From Brachyhypopomus gauderio (taxonomy: Eukaryota; Chordata; Actinopteri; Gymnotiformes; Hypopomidae), in contig NC_135219.1 of assembly GCF_052324685.1 (NCBI RefSeq), forward strand, positions 24,019,032 through 24,083,031: a DNA stretch of 64,000 bases. The letters run 5' to 3'. This document shows, piece after piece, positions 46,600 to 59,600 of this stretch (position 1 is the stretch's first letter; each line of letters starts with the position of its first letter). Both the position numbers and the translations under genes were made by a program. A model generated the notes under the pieces. It was not told the origin of the DNA. It saw nothing but the letters and a program-made list of their open reading frames with translations, and did not search any database.

Positions 46600-48479
46600 C
46601 TCAAAGTAGATTTATTTCTACATACAGTACATCGTGTTCATACGTTGATCTGTAATCTTGATCTCCAGTGTATATGTCTTTGCTAAATGTATGTGACAAT
46701 GTCCATGCTAGCCTCATGTATAGTACTAAAGAATCTTATAAGACTTTTCGACTAAACATAAATTGAGTACATAATTGTCCATTGCCTTTTATAAGCTTGA
46801 CTTTTAAATGAAATTCGTCTTGACTAAATTGAGTAAATAATTTTTCTTTCTGTGGAAATAAAATTATTTTCACGATTTATAGGTATTTTAATCCCAGTCT
46901 TATCCAACTTTGGTGGGCCTACAATTTCACTCCGGAACCGAAGGGAAACAGGATGACTGGTTGCCCGCATGAGTTCAAAACAATCTTGGAAAAGGTGCAA
47001 GTCTATTACCCGTGTCCTGTAGACCGACCGGACCCCTAGTGGTGCTCTTCTGGACCAGTGCGTGTATGCCAAACTGACCTCGGATTAAAGGCTGTGTATA
47101 TATAGTGTACAGTCAGTTTTTGTATATGAGGAATATGAGAGAGGTCTAACTTTAAAGGCATAAATTATATTCTTAAACTGAATATTTCAGAACTATAGAT
47201 GATGGAAAATAATGACTCTTGTCCACTATATTCTTTCGAACGCGTCTGACAAGTTTTTTTCTCCGCTGAATTAACATATTAGTTAGTCCAGCATTTTCTA
47301 TTTAAAATCCAATCTCGAGTGCTAAAATCAACGATTATAAGACAATGCTGCCATCATGTGGTGAATGTTGGTAGTAAAACTTGGTCCATTCTTCTGTCAT
47401 TCAATTCCTTTATTAAATTTGTGAGCATAACGTTTCTTCGGCATAGTATAGCCCCCTCCCCCCAAACACAGACACACACTTAAACATTAAACAGAAAATA
47501 ACTTACTTTAATTTAAAGAACAAAACAAGTGAGAGGACTGTAAGCCTATACGTCCTCACCGTGACTAACGTGACTAACGTTACTAAACTAACGTGGACGC
47601 GTGTGCTGTTCGTTCTAGAACGTTCACGATGGTTCCAGAGTTTCCGTTCGGAGGTTTTGAACAGTAAAGGTGATCTTAGAAAACTTATTCACATTCGTCA
47701 TTTCTAGCACCTCCAAAATATGATAAAGTAACAATGTTTAATTAGCCAAGCATTGTTCCAGGATCAAACACATTTATGCAAAAATATCTGGATGTAGCCA
47801 GATTCAAGCCTGGATATTACACAGTACTTTAAGAGTCAATGTGGTCACATTTCAGTTCACATTACACATTACAAACCTGCTAGATCATCTCAGTACTCAA
47901 ACGACCTTTTATCGGTGTACAAACGTTCACATTTTCACTAACATGTGCTTAAACCGCAGGCCTATTTGAGCTATTTGAGGAGTCGCAGACAATTTGGGCT
48001 GGGTTGTTAATGTAGTCACGTTTCATATTCATACTACAAGATATTCATGTCTACTCCTACCAAACAAAACAAACAAATAACAACAAAATAAAATAAGACA
48101 TTTTTCTGCGTGCAGAAACGTGCACGTCCTCAAATCACTGTTATATATAACGGGACAATCAAGCCCGTTGTGTCTATCGATTCATTTCATTCGAAATTCA
48201 GACCGATTTCTAAATGTTTTTTTACATTAAACTAAGGGAATTTTCAACCAATTATCCTCACTACTTCAAAAATATTTTGAAAAATAATATGGTATGTAAC
48301 ATTTGTCGAACTATCAAAACAATGGAAAAATATTAATTTCAGAAAAAACTGCTTGCCAAGTGTTTTCTTGGAAGCGGAAAGTTACACATTGCGTTGCGCT
48401 ATTCGTGTGCCTTTGTCAGTATCTACCATTTTAATATAAAATATTACCAGACTCTATTAAAACTGAAGGCAACACTCAT
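46600..48479. other. Intergenic, downstream of nkx2.2
   Basis: AT-rich DNA without a supported gene, approaching the nkx2.2 3' end. Confidence 0.5.
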
Positions 48480-48485
48480 TTTATT
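48480..48485 (-). terminator. Candidate nkx2.2 poly(A) signal
   Basis: TTTATT on the plus strand is AATAAA on the minus strand, about 180 bases after the nkx2.2 stop at 48668. Confidence 0.45.
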
Positions 48486-48667
48486 TGTGAGCAAACTTTT
48501 TCATTCAGTAAACAAAGTAGAAAAAAATATGAAAATGTTTTCAGTCACAGCCTTTGGTACCAGAACGAGCCAGTTTTGAAACGAACATCGAAACGAATCA
48601 ACGGTTCACGCGATCAGGGTGTGAAACTGAACCTTCATACTGAAGTAAGATCTTCATGTGCACCAGA

Positions 48668-49626
48668 TCACCAGGACCACCGGTGTATGTGAGCCAGGCT
48701 AGAGCAGGGTCCCGGTACCAGAGGGCTCATATAACCGCTGAAATGTACTTGATGGAGGTGCTGGACGCCCAGGGAAAGCTGTAATCCTGCGTGCAGGGGG
48801 TCCTGGGGTTTAATAACGTGGCATGGCCTCCCGTCCTTCACCAAAACAGGGATCGCTACCCTTCGTGGAGAAGTAACGTAGCCAAGGTCCACGACTTTCT
48901 CCGATCGCGCCCTCTTCATTTTATACCGATGGTTCTGAAACCATATCTTCACCTGGGTCGGTGTCAAACATAACACGTTTGCCAGGTGCTCTCTTTCGGT
49001 GGCAGACAGGTATCTCTGTTGTCTGAAACGCCGTTCAAGTTCGTAGGTCTGGGCTTTGGAGAACAGGACTCTCCGTTTGCGTCTCTTGACCACCTCCTCG
49101 GTGTCGTCCAGCGGTTCCGTGTCACGGTCCCGCGACTCCTCAGTGGACAGTTCAGGTGTCTTGGCTTCATTTCGGGACTCGGAAAAAACTTGAAAAATAC
49201 GAAATAAATTATACTTCATGTATTTAAAATTAAGGTATATCAAATCAATAAAAGATCAAGAAAATAACTTGGGTGTGATCATGACTTATATAAATATTTA
49301 CCCTAATTAAGCTAGGGTTAGGGTTAGGGTTTTTTTTACAATTAGCCTACAGTTTCAAAATGTCTAATTGCTTTAGAATTTAAACATATTTGCAATATAA
49401 AAAAAATACTGAATAAAAAAATAAACAAGTACTTACACTGATAATGATAGTCACCTGAATTTCCAAGCCAAAGCGAATTTCTTGGCGGTGACTGTGTTGT
49501 GTTTTTTGAGGGACACTGTAAGTCTTCATTCGGATCTTCAGGGTCTCCAGCTCCAAAATCATCATTTACTTCCCGGAGGTTTAAAATGTCACGCACAGAG
49601 AATCCCGTTTTCAGACTATGTGACAT
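48668..49626 (-). CDS. nkx2.2: NKX2-2 homeobox transcription factor, divergent copy (2 exons)
   Basis: NKX2-2 is an NK2-class repressor that patterns the ventral neural tube and pancreatic endocrine lineage. Exon 1 is 49626-49437 ([17 protein letters not shown]) and exon 2 is 49188-48668. They join in phase 1 through donor GTAAGT and acceptor tttttcaag, giving 236 residues against about 273 in human. I chose the start at 49626, not an upstream in-frame ATG at 49653, because the TN motif ([10 protein letters not shown], residues 6-15) should be near the N terminus. The homeodomain is at about 99-158 with Q50, N51 and NK2-type Y54. The NK2-specific domain [18 protein letters not shown] is at about 170-187. 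The linker between TN motif and homeodomain is shortened and helix 2 is altered (T29, N36, V37, L38, C39). The C terminus RWSW replaces QQWTW. This fits a fast-evolving teleost paralogue, probably nkx2.2b. Confidence 0.93.
49314..49331. repeat. Telomere-like (TTAGGG)3 tract in the nkx2.2 intron
   Basis: Three TTAGGG units are followed by a T-run inside the single nkx2.2 intron (49189-49436). Confidence 0.9.
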
Positions 49627-49689
49627 TTTACAAAGAGACCGATTTAATTTCACACTTTTAGGTGTCTTAGAAGTGACTATATAGCTGCT

Positions 49690-51700
49690 GATATGAACGC
49701 TATGAGTTCTTGGCTTGTCCAGTCGACAGCTCTCTCGAGTAATCCTCTTTGGGCTCCTTTAAGACACCTTGTGTGCTACATCATCGCACCCCGGCGGATC
49801 TGTCTGCGACCCTCATAGACACAGTGCCACTGCGAGGGCTTGACCCAAGTACCCCATTTACCCGACTGGTTGGTGCATTTGAGGTCGTGAACAAACTGGA
49901 CCCGCAGGACAACATCGCTACCTGCAAATAAGAAGCTTACCCTAGAGGGGGGGTCCAGAGGGGGTGTTGGGAGTCAAGTGGACGAGCCCGTGTTGTGTGT
50001 GTCTAAATCACCGAGGTTTAGCCTCCGTCTCCGGTGGGATGATGTGATAGAAGCAGAAATATATCGCTAGTCCGTTGGGCTCCTAATTTGCATATCAGAA
50101 GTGTTCAGTGAATAAATTGAAGCCTTTTGTATCTAATAATTATCTTGTGCTCATGCAGGAAAAAAACATTTTTGAAATGCAATTGGTTAGGAACATTTAG
50201 ATATCGCCTGTAATGGACCGTCTGTGCAAAAACGAGATTGTTTGAAATGGCAAGTGGCCAATTTATGGAAACCTTTTGGGTCAATATTTTGCTTCGGGAT
50301 TAAGTCAAGTAGCATAAACATCGCCAACGACCTATGATGGAGGAGAGGAACAAAACACCTCTCACTTCTGCGTGCTTGCCATTTAAATAATCCTAATATA
50401 ATCTGGGTTGTTGATACTCACGCTGATCTAAGAGGCTTTCTTCTATGCTAAACTCTTCGTACATGGTAAACTGGAGTTAGGTGGTAGTGATATAATAACA
50501 TTTCTGGGTGTAAATTATTCATTGGTCTTAAGATGTAATAAATGGGACGGCCAGGGTTATATGAAGCAATTTTTACGTAAAATCTACAGACGGTTCTTTT
50601 GATAGATTATGAGGCTTCTTCAGAAATTCCAAGCTCTCATCAAACGTAGAAATTGTCGTTGTAGCATATTAGTAATAGACTAGACTACCGCATTTACATA
50701 TAACATATACAGAAGATCTGTTTTAATGTCGGGCTGAAGGTGCTGTGTAAATATTCTGGGCGCGTGGATGTATTATGTGCAGTGTAGACATGAGCGAAAT
50801 GTTACATTTGTTTTAGAAAGGTTTGTGGGTTGTGGTCGTTTTTCTGTGTATTGCATTTCAATTTTCGTATTACATTATCCTAGTTTTGGAGTTTATTTCA
50901 TGTATGATGTATTTTGCCCCTAACCCTTCGTTCTCGGAGCAGCCTGTGTGATGTGGGTGCTGACGTCTCCCTTTTAGCGCGTCTCGCGCACGTCCTGGGT
51001 GGTCGGACTAAGCAAACACACATACAAACCGATTTCTAAGCTGTGGACAATGGGAGAAGTGTAGACAAATGTCTGTCTCCCTTTGGAAGTTTTTGTGCTA
51101 GATCAGGTTTTGCATTTATTTGGGGGAGCCAGATAATGGTTGATTGACGCCCCCTCACAATGTGTCCTAACTGTTTGGAATAAATCTGAGGTTGCTCCTT
51201 GTTGTCATGGTTCTCTCAATGCAGTATTTCTCCATGTGTGTCTGAAGCGGTAGCCCTGTAAAATCAGACATCTAGTAAGATATTTGAATTTTAAGCACTG
51301 AACAAAAATGGCTGCAACCAGGAAAGACAGATGTTATGACTACCACCAGCAAACCAACTCCACCGATCAGTGGGTCAGTTTTGCCCCTTTCTGTCAGTAA
51401 ATCTCGAGTTAATCCGGCGGAGACGGTGGTGAGTTGGTGAGGATGAGGGGATTCTTGGCTTTAAAAGCAATGATGGACAGATACTGAACCCATTATCGCC
51501 AGCATTAAAACTGAAAACAAGTATCTGACTCTTCAGTAACTACCGGTTTTTGTAGTATTGACACTGTATTTAGGTTCATATTTTTAAACACACGCGTATT
51601 TGTTTATCTTATCAAGTAAAAGAAATGCTCACGTAAAATAATGTTAAAGATTTTGAACATATGAAACATTTTATTTTTTTACGTATTCCAGGTAAAGGAG
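49690..51700. other. Upstream region of nkx2.2, no gene
   Basis: No supported exon. A TATA-like CTATATAG lies near 49677-49684 on the nkx2.2 upstream side, about 50 bases from its start codon. Confidence 0.45.
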
Positions 51701-51738
51701 TAAAATAACCCTAACCCTAACCTTAATCCTAGCATAAT

Positions 51739-53228
51739 ACGCGCGCCGAAATTCGCGGTGGCTCCGCCCCTGCGTGAGCTCGTGCACTTCTCGAATTTTG
51801 TAACTTCGCGTGCGCTGCGCCTCAGCCCGATGAACAAAGTCATGTTTGCTGGGCTCATACACCTTTACAAGGTGGAATTAAAGCATTTGTACTTCACTTT
51901 CAAGGTCCAGTTCAATATTTCCCAGCACGTTAAACTTAATTAAGTTAAATATTTATACATATACTCGAAATGATTCGCTTTTTAATCACATTATTTAATG
52001 GATATTTATTTTCAAAACGCCCAATCTTAACTTCTTCACGTTCTCTCATGTTTCATCCTGGAATTACAAGAGGCTCGTATTTGTTAACGTAATACAAGAG
52101 AACTATTCAGTCAGACAGATATTTGTTGTGAAAGGAACAGTGTTGCTAATGAATGAAAAATAACGGCGTAACGTCGTCATTTTGTCAGTAACGGGATAAT
52201 ATAATTAGTTACTTTTCCTGTCCTTACAACGCCGTTGACGTTACTGGTCATTAAAAGCGGTGCGTTACTATATATTGATATACTAATGCCAGTGGACCTG
52301 CCCAGGCTAGTGAGGAGTAACAGACCTCGATAGGTCACAGTTCTCGGTGTAACACCTGTTTAACTTAACAAGTCAGTAAGCGATTGGCTAAGGCAGCGTT
52401 ATGGTAGCCAATCAGAGCCAGTGTTTTTACGCGCGCCGAAGCATGCAAGTGACACAAACGGAGAAGAGGCCGAAATGGCGTCAGGTACAAGCCGAAGAAA
52501 ACTAGAACTTTCAAGACGATATAAACATTATTTAAGAAAATACTTGAAGTTCCTGAATGTCTACCAGACTGGGTATTTGATTTATTTAATTAAGAATAGA
52601 GGTTTTATTGTTAAGTTTACTTCTGTTGTAAACAAACCAGTTGTCTCAGGTTGAGAGAATTTAATTTAATTTCATAGATGTAAATGCACTTTATATAGTG
52701 TAACTGTTTACTTTTGCTTTTTTTTTCAAAGATTTGGGATTTTAAAGGATTTTATCCTGCACTGGTCTGTGGATGTGCAATAAATATCAAAAGTTAAACA
52801 ATTTTCTGATCTACTCATTTCAATTGACTGTGAAAACTGCTTTAAAAAAAACTTAATTAATTGGCATATAACCTTTTTTTAACTGTAACGCAAATAGTTA
52901 CTTTCCCTGGTAACGAGTTACTTTTATTATAGAGTAATTCAGTTACTAACTCAGTTACTTTTTTGAACAAGTAGTGAGTAACTATAACTAATTACTTTTT
53001 TAAAGTAACGTTCCCAACACTGGAAACAAAGTAGTTTCAATTTAAAGCATTTCAAGTACTTTAGCCTAAATTCCATCACTTTTCAAACATGGAACACAAA
53101 GCAACATTAATATTCATCAGGTAAATGTTCCTTCCTCTGTTTTTGATGTGTGTTTCTACTACCACATATCGTTTCGGAGAAAATTGCAAAGAATGTGACA
53201 CCTCCGCCGCTCGTGCAGGTTCGAACAG
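51739..53228. mobile_element. Second copy of the intron-28 hAT-like family, inverted and truncated
   Basis: In reverse complement this matches about 28620-29310 over long stretches, for example ggcgttttgaaaataaacaa-type and acaaatatctgtctgactga-type segments. It lacks recognisable terminal ends. It is split by another element at 52138-53022. Telomere-like CCCTAA repeats (51706-51725) abut its left side. Confidence 0.8.
52138..53022. mobile_element. Nested hAT-like element with CAGTGTTG ends
   Basis: It starts CAGTGTTG and ends CAACACTG. The flanking 8-mers are GAAAGGAA and GAAACAAA, both near-matches to the GAAACCAA found uninterrupted at the same place in the other copy of the host element (28848-28860 region, reverse strand). 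That comparison gives direct evidence of insertion. Subterminal gtaactttaaaaaagtaatt-type motifs resemble a hAT family common in fish. A 77-codon frame (52421-52654) has no motif I recognise. Confidence 0.8.
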
Positions 53229-54711
53229 GGTTGCCAGGTCCTACAAAAATATCCCGCACAAAGTCAGTGTCAAACCCGTCTTTCAGAAGCCTGAACTAGC
53301 CCAAAGCATATGTCTGCAGGGTTGCCAACTTTTCAAGATCACTTGAGATTTGATCTTGGGGGGGTGGCGATTGTTGACCGGGGGGGGGGGGGGGGGTGCC
53401 GAGTGTAAAAAGTGAGACAAGTTAAGTATTATATCGCGATCGATTCTTTGTGTTGACTTGTAACTCCCGCGGTGGCCCAACTCAAAAGTAGCCCAAAAAA
53501 CCGCACCCCGCGACCCCAGAATTTGTACCCGCGGCTGGATTTTCAAACAAGCCCAATTTGGCGTGAAAACCGCGAACCTGGCAACTCTGCTCGCGAAAGT
53601 ATAATTCAGCATTAACACGGCTGGAGTTTCTGGTAACATTGGAAGGACGGAGTGTCCATCTAGCGGTGGATCCCGGATATTTCATTAGATACGCCGCTGA
53701 TGTTTGCACTGATTTACGGTGTTATTCGTTGTTGTGGGTCGGGTAAGTTCACACGACAGGTTCTTCGTCCTTTCCTTTCATAGGAACATTTTTGGGTCCT
53801 GGTCGTGCAGGACTTGTACTTCCAATAATGTCCCTTCACACTACCCATATGAAGTGCTAGTTTGGGTTGTGTGCGCCCCCCCAAAGTGGAATAAAACATT
53901 GCCCACGTTTCTGCATTTGCTTCTGCATTGATTTGAGCACTACTACATATTAAAATAGTAATTATTCTTTTCATGCTTTCAATTGTTTAAAAAATAGTTT
54001 AGGATTTAGGAAAAGTATCTCCCCTCGTACTGTCGAGATGTTTTCAGTGTCGCGCTGGATTGACAGGGTTCCAGACTAAAACAGCTACACGTGTTTGGCC
54101 ACACGGGGGAGCTATTAGATAAGACCTGCACGGATAGTGCCTGATAGCGACTATGATGGCGTTTCTCCCTTTGAGGAAACACGCACGCACGCAGATACAA
54201 TAGCACGCGAGTTGCCAGTTCAGTTGTAAACGTTAGAATTAAGATAATTCAACAGCACCATCTCTTTTAGAGATTATTTCTGCTCAATAGGGTAGGAAAG
54301 AGAGCAAACTAAATAAAAGTTCCTAAATGATAGAGCTCAGGAATTCACGACACGTTACGTCGAGTATGAAGTAAACACCGCAGTGTGCGTGCACACACTC
54401 GCTCGGCATTTCACTTAACCTATTAAATATGCGTATCATTGCAACAATGAATCTATGGTATACTTTATTAAGTTTTACTTAAAATGGGTTAATACAGTTT
54501 CATAGCATTATGTCCTGTACAAAAGCATGAAAATCCTAGTCCGTTCAGTTGGGGACCAGTTTCCCAAATTCCTCGTTTAGTTAAGATGAGTCTTCAGTCT
54601 CTCTGTACTATTTAAAGACGCTGTTTGCTTAACGATAGTTCAGGGAAGCCCAGTCCAGAACTGTCAGGAGAGAAGGAGACCAAGTAGACCGAGGCCTAAG
54701 CCTAAGCCTAA

Positions 54712-54742
54712 CGCCAAACCTAACCTTAACCCTAACCCTAAA
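54712..54742. repeat. Telomere-like CCTAA repeats
   Basis: Imperfect cctaaccttaaccctaaccc tract, one of three such short tracts between 49 and 55 kb. Confidence 0.85.
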
Positions 54743-54880
54743 CACAAACGTGTTCAACCAGAGTTTAACAGCTTTCCACTTAACCCTAGCGAAGATTCAA
54801 GATTCAAACGGCACACGCCACCACACCATCTGAATTTACCTAACAAACACTGGAATAATTAAATAAATAATGATATTAAG

Positions 54881-54932
<52 letters not shown>
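54881..54932. repeat. (TA)n microsatellite
   Basis: About 25 TA dinucleotides. Confidence 0.97.
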
Positions 54933-54936
<4 letters not shown>

Positions 54937-56297
54937 AATAACATAAACAGGCTACATGCAGACTAGGTCTAGTTGTAACGGTTCAAAATAGGTTCGCGGA
55001 ATTCGTCCGACTGATTTGAATGTCAGTTTCATGACCTAACCATGACCTCCCCATTATTTGCATTGCATTAGCATGTAAAACCTACGTTAAAATGGTAGGA
55101 TATTATTACTCTTACAGACACACTCTGTCACACTGACACACTGATCTCTTTCGATTATCCTGGAATGCACTTCCTAAAAGGTTCAGACCACTATGATTAT
55201 TAAGAAAGATTTGCACGAAGGTAAGCTAATTTTAAGACTTATATGATTGCAGTTGATTACAAACTAACAGTCAGAAGTGTATAGTCTATTTGCTGTGACA
55301 AAACCAGATAGCTATCAAATGTGAAATGCACGAAGATTTTATGGACATTCGGGCGGGCGTGAACTGACAAACATGCCCTTTACATACCAACACATATAAA
55401 ATATTTGCAGAGCAAGTGAAGAAAAAATAACACCACGTCCCACGCCCGTGAATAATTATGTCAGGTGTGTTACAGGTGCTGGCCATTAAGACATTTTATA
55501 ATAAATTAATAAATTTCACGTTAACTTTTTAAAGTCCAGGTGGATTCGGTGTAGTTCCTTCACCTGCCAGCCGGTGGCCATTTTATCACTAGACTGAAAG
55601 TCACCGACAGGCTTAATGTTCTGTTTGACCAGTTATGGTTATTTTGGCGTCCTAAAAACTTTGACACAAGAAATTTTATATTTAGAAGGGATATTTTACG
55701 ACAATTCCTCACAAAGTGAGTTATATTTTAAACAAGAAGTCTAAGCATACGTGTTTGATAATTGGCTTACACGTTGGCACAATAGGCCACGTTCACATAC
55801 ACCGCGCAGGCGCACACTCACAACACTCACTGTCCACTGGAAATTGTAAATAGATTTTTAGATGTAATATGGCCAGCTTACAACAATGCACGTTGAACAA
55901 TATCGACATCAATAAAAGTTATTCTGAAGACTAAAGCTATAGCTACTGATGCGGTACTCTGGACAGCTGGAATCGAGTGTTTGTTGATTTTATTATGCAT
56001 ACACATTATAGAATCGAATGAATAGAAAATAAATATTTCAAAATAATATAATAGTAAAATACAAACAACTCGATAAATATTGAAAAAGATAATTTTGAAT
56101 ACTTAAGATATTTATTTTATGATAAATCACGTGTGTAAATATAGGCTTCACCTATAGTTAGATTGGCTGATATCGCCAGGAAAACTTTCTGGACAGGCTC
56201 TAGTGGCATTTGTTGTAAGTGATGAACTGTATTTTTATGCATTTATTATTTTTTTATTGTTGATAGAATATAGACTGGCTATCTTTCTGCGTGTACA

Positions 56298-56303
56298 TAT
56301 AAA
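56298..56303 (+). promoter_or_regulatory. Candidate TATA box of pax1
   Basis: TATAAA in the context acatataaaggtgtg lies 324 bases upstream of the pax1 start codon, near the beginning of a less AT-rich leader-like stretch. A start near 56328 would place an 87-codon upstream reading frame (56333-56596) in the leader. Confidence 0.45.
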
Positions 56304-56621
56304 GGTGTGTAGGTTGGGGAGAGTGTAGCAGCATGCGTGCTGGTGGAGGCTGGTGGAAACGGGGAGGAGTTGGAGACTTCAGGGAGACTGACGTCGAGAC
56401 GCCTCCGGTTGTTCGTCCACTCCAGCTGAGGGCGAACACTGGGACGAAGATCACGGCAGTCTGTCATCTAACCGGCGGCTCGTTAACGTCTTTCGGGGAA
56501 GAGGGTACCCCCAAACGGGAGACGCGAGGATTTACGCTTCTCCAATGCGCAGAAAGGGCAAGACAGCTACCGACGCCTTTCCAGAGTAACTATTAAAGGG
56601 GTTGTCATCATATAAAGTCAA

Positions 56622-59600
56622 ATGGGTAAGAGTCTTAAAATGTCCTTAAAATGTTATGAAATCTGAAATGCATGCAATAAATAAACGTTAAAAGTGGCGA
56701 TGCGTTTAAAGCAATTATAAAATCCAGTTTACCTCTCAGTTGTGTTATAATAACTTGTGTTATGTATTTTACTGTATAGCTCTGTTTGGACATTGAAATG
56801 TCCGCATCGCGTGTATTGTTTAACTGGGATATTACATTTAAGTAGACTAATTGATAAACTTCGAAATTAAGTGAAATAAGTAATAACTATTACACATTTG
56901 AATATGGATCACTAATGTGCAGTATTTCATTATTACAGAGCAGACGTACGGCGAGGTGAATCAACTTGGCGGTGTGTTTGTTAACGGACGACCTCTTCCG
57001 AACGCCATTAGAATAAGAATTGTTGAACTGGCACAGCTGGGAATAAGACCCTGTGATATAAGCAGGCAACTCCGTGTGTCTCATGGCTGCGTAAGCAAGA
57101 TTTTAGCAAGATACAACGAGACGGGCTCAATCTTACCCGGGGCCATCGGTGGAAGTAAACCTCGGGTCACCACGCCAAACGTGGTCAAAAGCATACGGGA
57201 TTACAAGCAGGGCGACCCTGGAATATTTGCATGGGAAATACGGGACAGACTTCTAGCCGACGGCGTTTGCGACAAATACAACGTCCCGTCGGTGAGCTCA
57301 ATCAGTCGCATTTTGAGAAATAAAATTGGGAACCTTTCACAGCCAAGTCAGTATGAGGCCAGCAAGTCGTCTCCTCCACTTCCCTACAACCCTGTGTATC
57401 CTTATTCATACCCCAACGCCATCTCACCCACCGGCGCTAAACTCGGAACCCCTCCTGGTGTGTCTGTAGCGGGTCATGTCAGCCTGTCCCGGGCCTGGCC
57501 CTCGGTCCACACTGTTAGCAACATTCTAGGGATACGAGCTTTCATGGACCCCTCCGGTAATTTACCATTTTGCGTATTATTTCTGTAGCATTATATAACT
57601 AAATAGTATTTTGCTTTTTTAGACATTTTTTTTGTTCTTTAGGTTGTTAAATGTTTTCTAGAAATAATCTGAATAGATGTTTTACAAACTCTAATTTTAT
57701 ATTATTAAAACAATATTTACCTGTTATTCTAGGCTATTTGACAATAAAAATGCCTTGCAATATTAGCCTTCATTAAAGCGAGCGAGTTGAGGGACTGGCA
57801 TAATGTCAGAAAGGTGTTGTGGTGCCACTATGATAAACTACATGGCACAGATCTATTGATTGACGAGCGGAACACACTATACTAATTATTATATTATTAT
57901 GTCATTATTACACTCCGTTAGAGATTGATGCCTGTCAAACGCTAATGAAGCGATATTTACATAAATATACATTTTGTATTTGTATTATATATATATATAA
58001 ATACAACATACGAAATGATTTGCTATTAACGTGTGCTTGTAAACTCTTGATAGCGATTGCTGGTCCAGATGGTTATCAGCAGAAGATGGAAGATTGGGCG
58101 AGTGTTAATAGAGCGTCGTTTCCTTCGGCCCATGCAGTCAATGGCATTGACAGATCACATATGGATGCTGATATTAAATACAACCAGGTAAGCTCAATTT
58201 AGCATACTGCTTACAATAATTTACATCATAATGTACTACATAAGGTCGTTGTTTATTCTACACGACAGCCTTTTTATTTCATGACTTGCATTAATTATTA
58301 AAATAGCCGCATTTAAAAAGTAAAGTCAAACATTTGGACTGTTGTTATTTGTTTCTCTATAAAAGGTTTAGTTACTCAGAAATATGTTGTTTTATTGTGT
58401 ATTTCCTCGTATAGGCCCATTTAAAATATAATAACACTCCTATTTCCGACAGTCCTCATCCAACCTGTCCGGGTATGTCCCCGCGTGCGCCTACGCCGCC
58501 ACCAACCAGTACGGCGTTTACGGGCCTCCCGGTAACTACGGGCAACACTGGCAGTCTCAAGGCGCGAGCCTGGCGCACCCGAACAACGGCGCAATGATGC
58601 ACAACTCCAACATTCATGCTGCCATGACCTTCAAACGACCATCAGACGGTAACCTATTTACCAACCTATTTATACTTCACATGTCATTGTTATCATTATT
58701 ATAACTTTAATTTATATCCTGAAATTATCAACCTCGTTTACAAAGGTGTCCTGGCCAAGACGGGCAGCAATTCAGATTGGGCTGTAAACAAGTAATAAAT
58801 TACATAATTATGCTAGATATCCTTAATATCAAATGTTTTTACAACCGGTTCCTTATTTAGATTAGTTTTTTCTTTTACACTTAAAGAAGGTTACAAACAT
58901 GGGTCTATATGAGACTTATTCGAGAAATGCCTAGTTTGTTTTAACATAATTTAAAACATAAAAAAGGCAATTAAACAATTTTATCATTACGTCGAATTAA
59001 CTCAATTAAGATTAAGATTTTGCTTTCTTGGATGTATAAGTGAATAAAAAATATTTCGTCGTTATGTACATTAAAAGGCAACAAATAGTTTTTGCAGAGT
59101 GCATGTGCTTAGATGGGGGTGTAACAACGGTTGACCTTTATTGGTAATATAATTACGCGACATTAAGATATTAAGAAAGCGCTCACCAGCTGCAGATAAC
59201 ACGTACACTGATTTAAACTCAGCTATTCTCAGATAGCACCCTGTCTGTCGTGCCTTCCAAACACCTTACGATCAAGCTCTTTTATCCCCAACATCAACAC
59301 GACTGACGTGGCTCGGTTATTTTTCAAGGCCTTACGCCAGTTCCAGTAATCTATGATGCTACTACACCCAACCGCCCTGTCTTTCGGCAGCATCTGTAAA
59401 AATATTCACGGACATTTTGTTCGTGCAACTTGGCAGTGAGCGGAATGTTCTGTTAGCTTAGTGTTTAGTTTAGTTACAGAGATGAATTACGACTTATTTG
59501 TTCCATAAACCCTTCTTGTTTGATTTTCAGTCGGAGACAGAAAGCCTCCTAGTCCTTTGAGCAAGCAACAGCACGAGGCGCTGAGCAGCGTGCACGCGCT

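Larger units (their letters stand above)
53230..56290. other. Intergenic between nkx2.2 and pax1
   Basis: Includes a G-run (about 53380-53396), CCTAA-type telomere-like repeats near 54700-54740 and a TA microsatellite. No coding exon is supported. Shared enhancers of nkx2.2 and pax1 might lie here but I cannot point to one. Confidence 0.5.
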
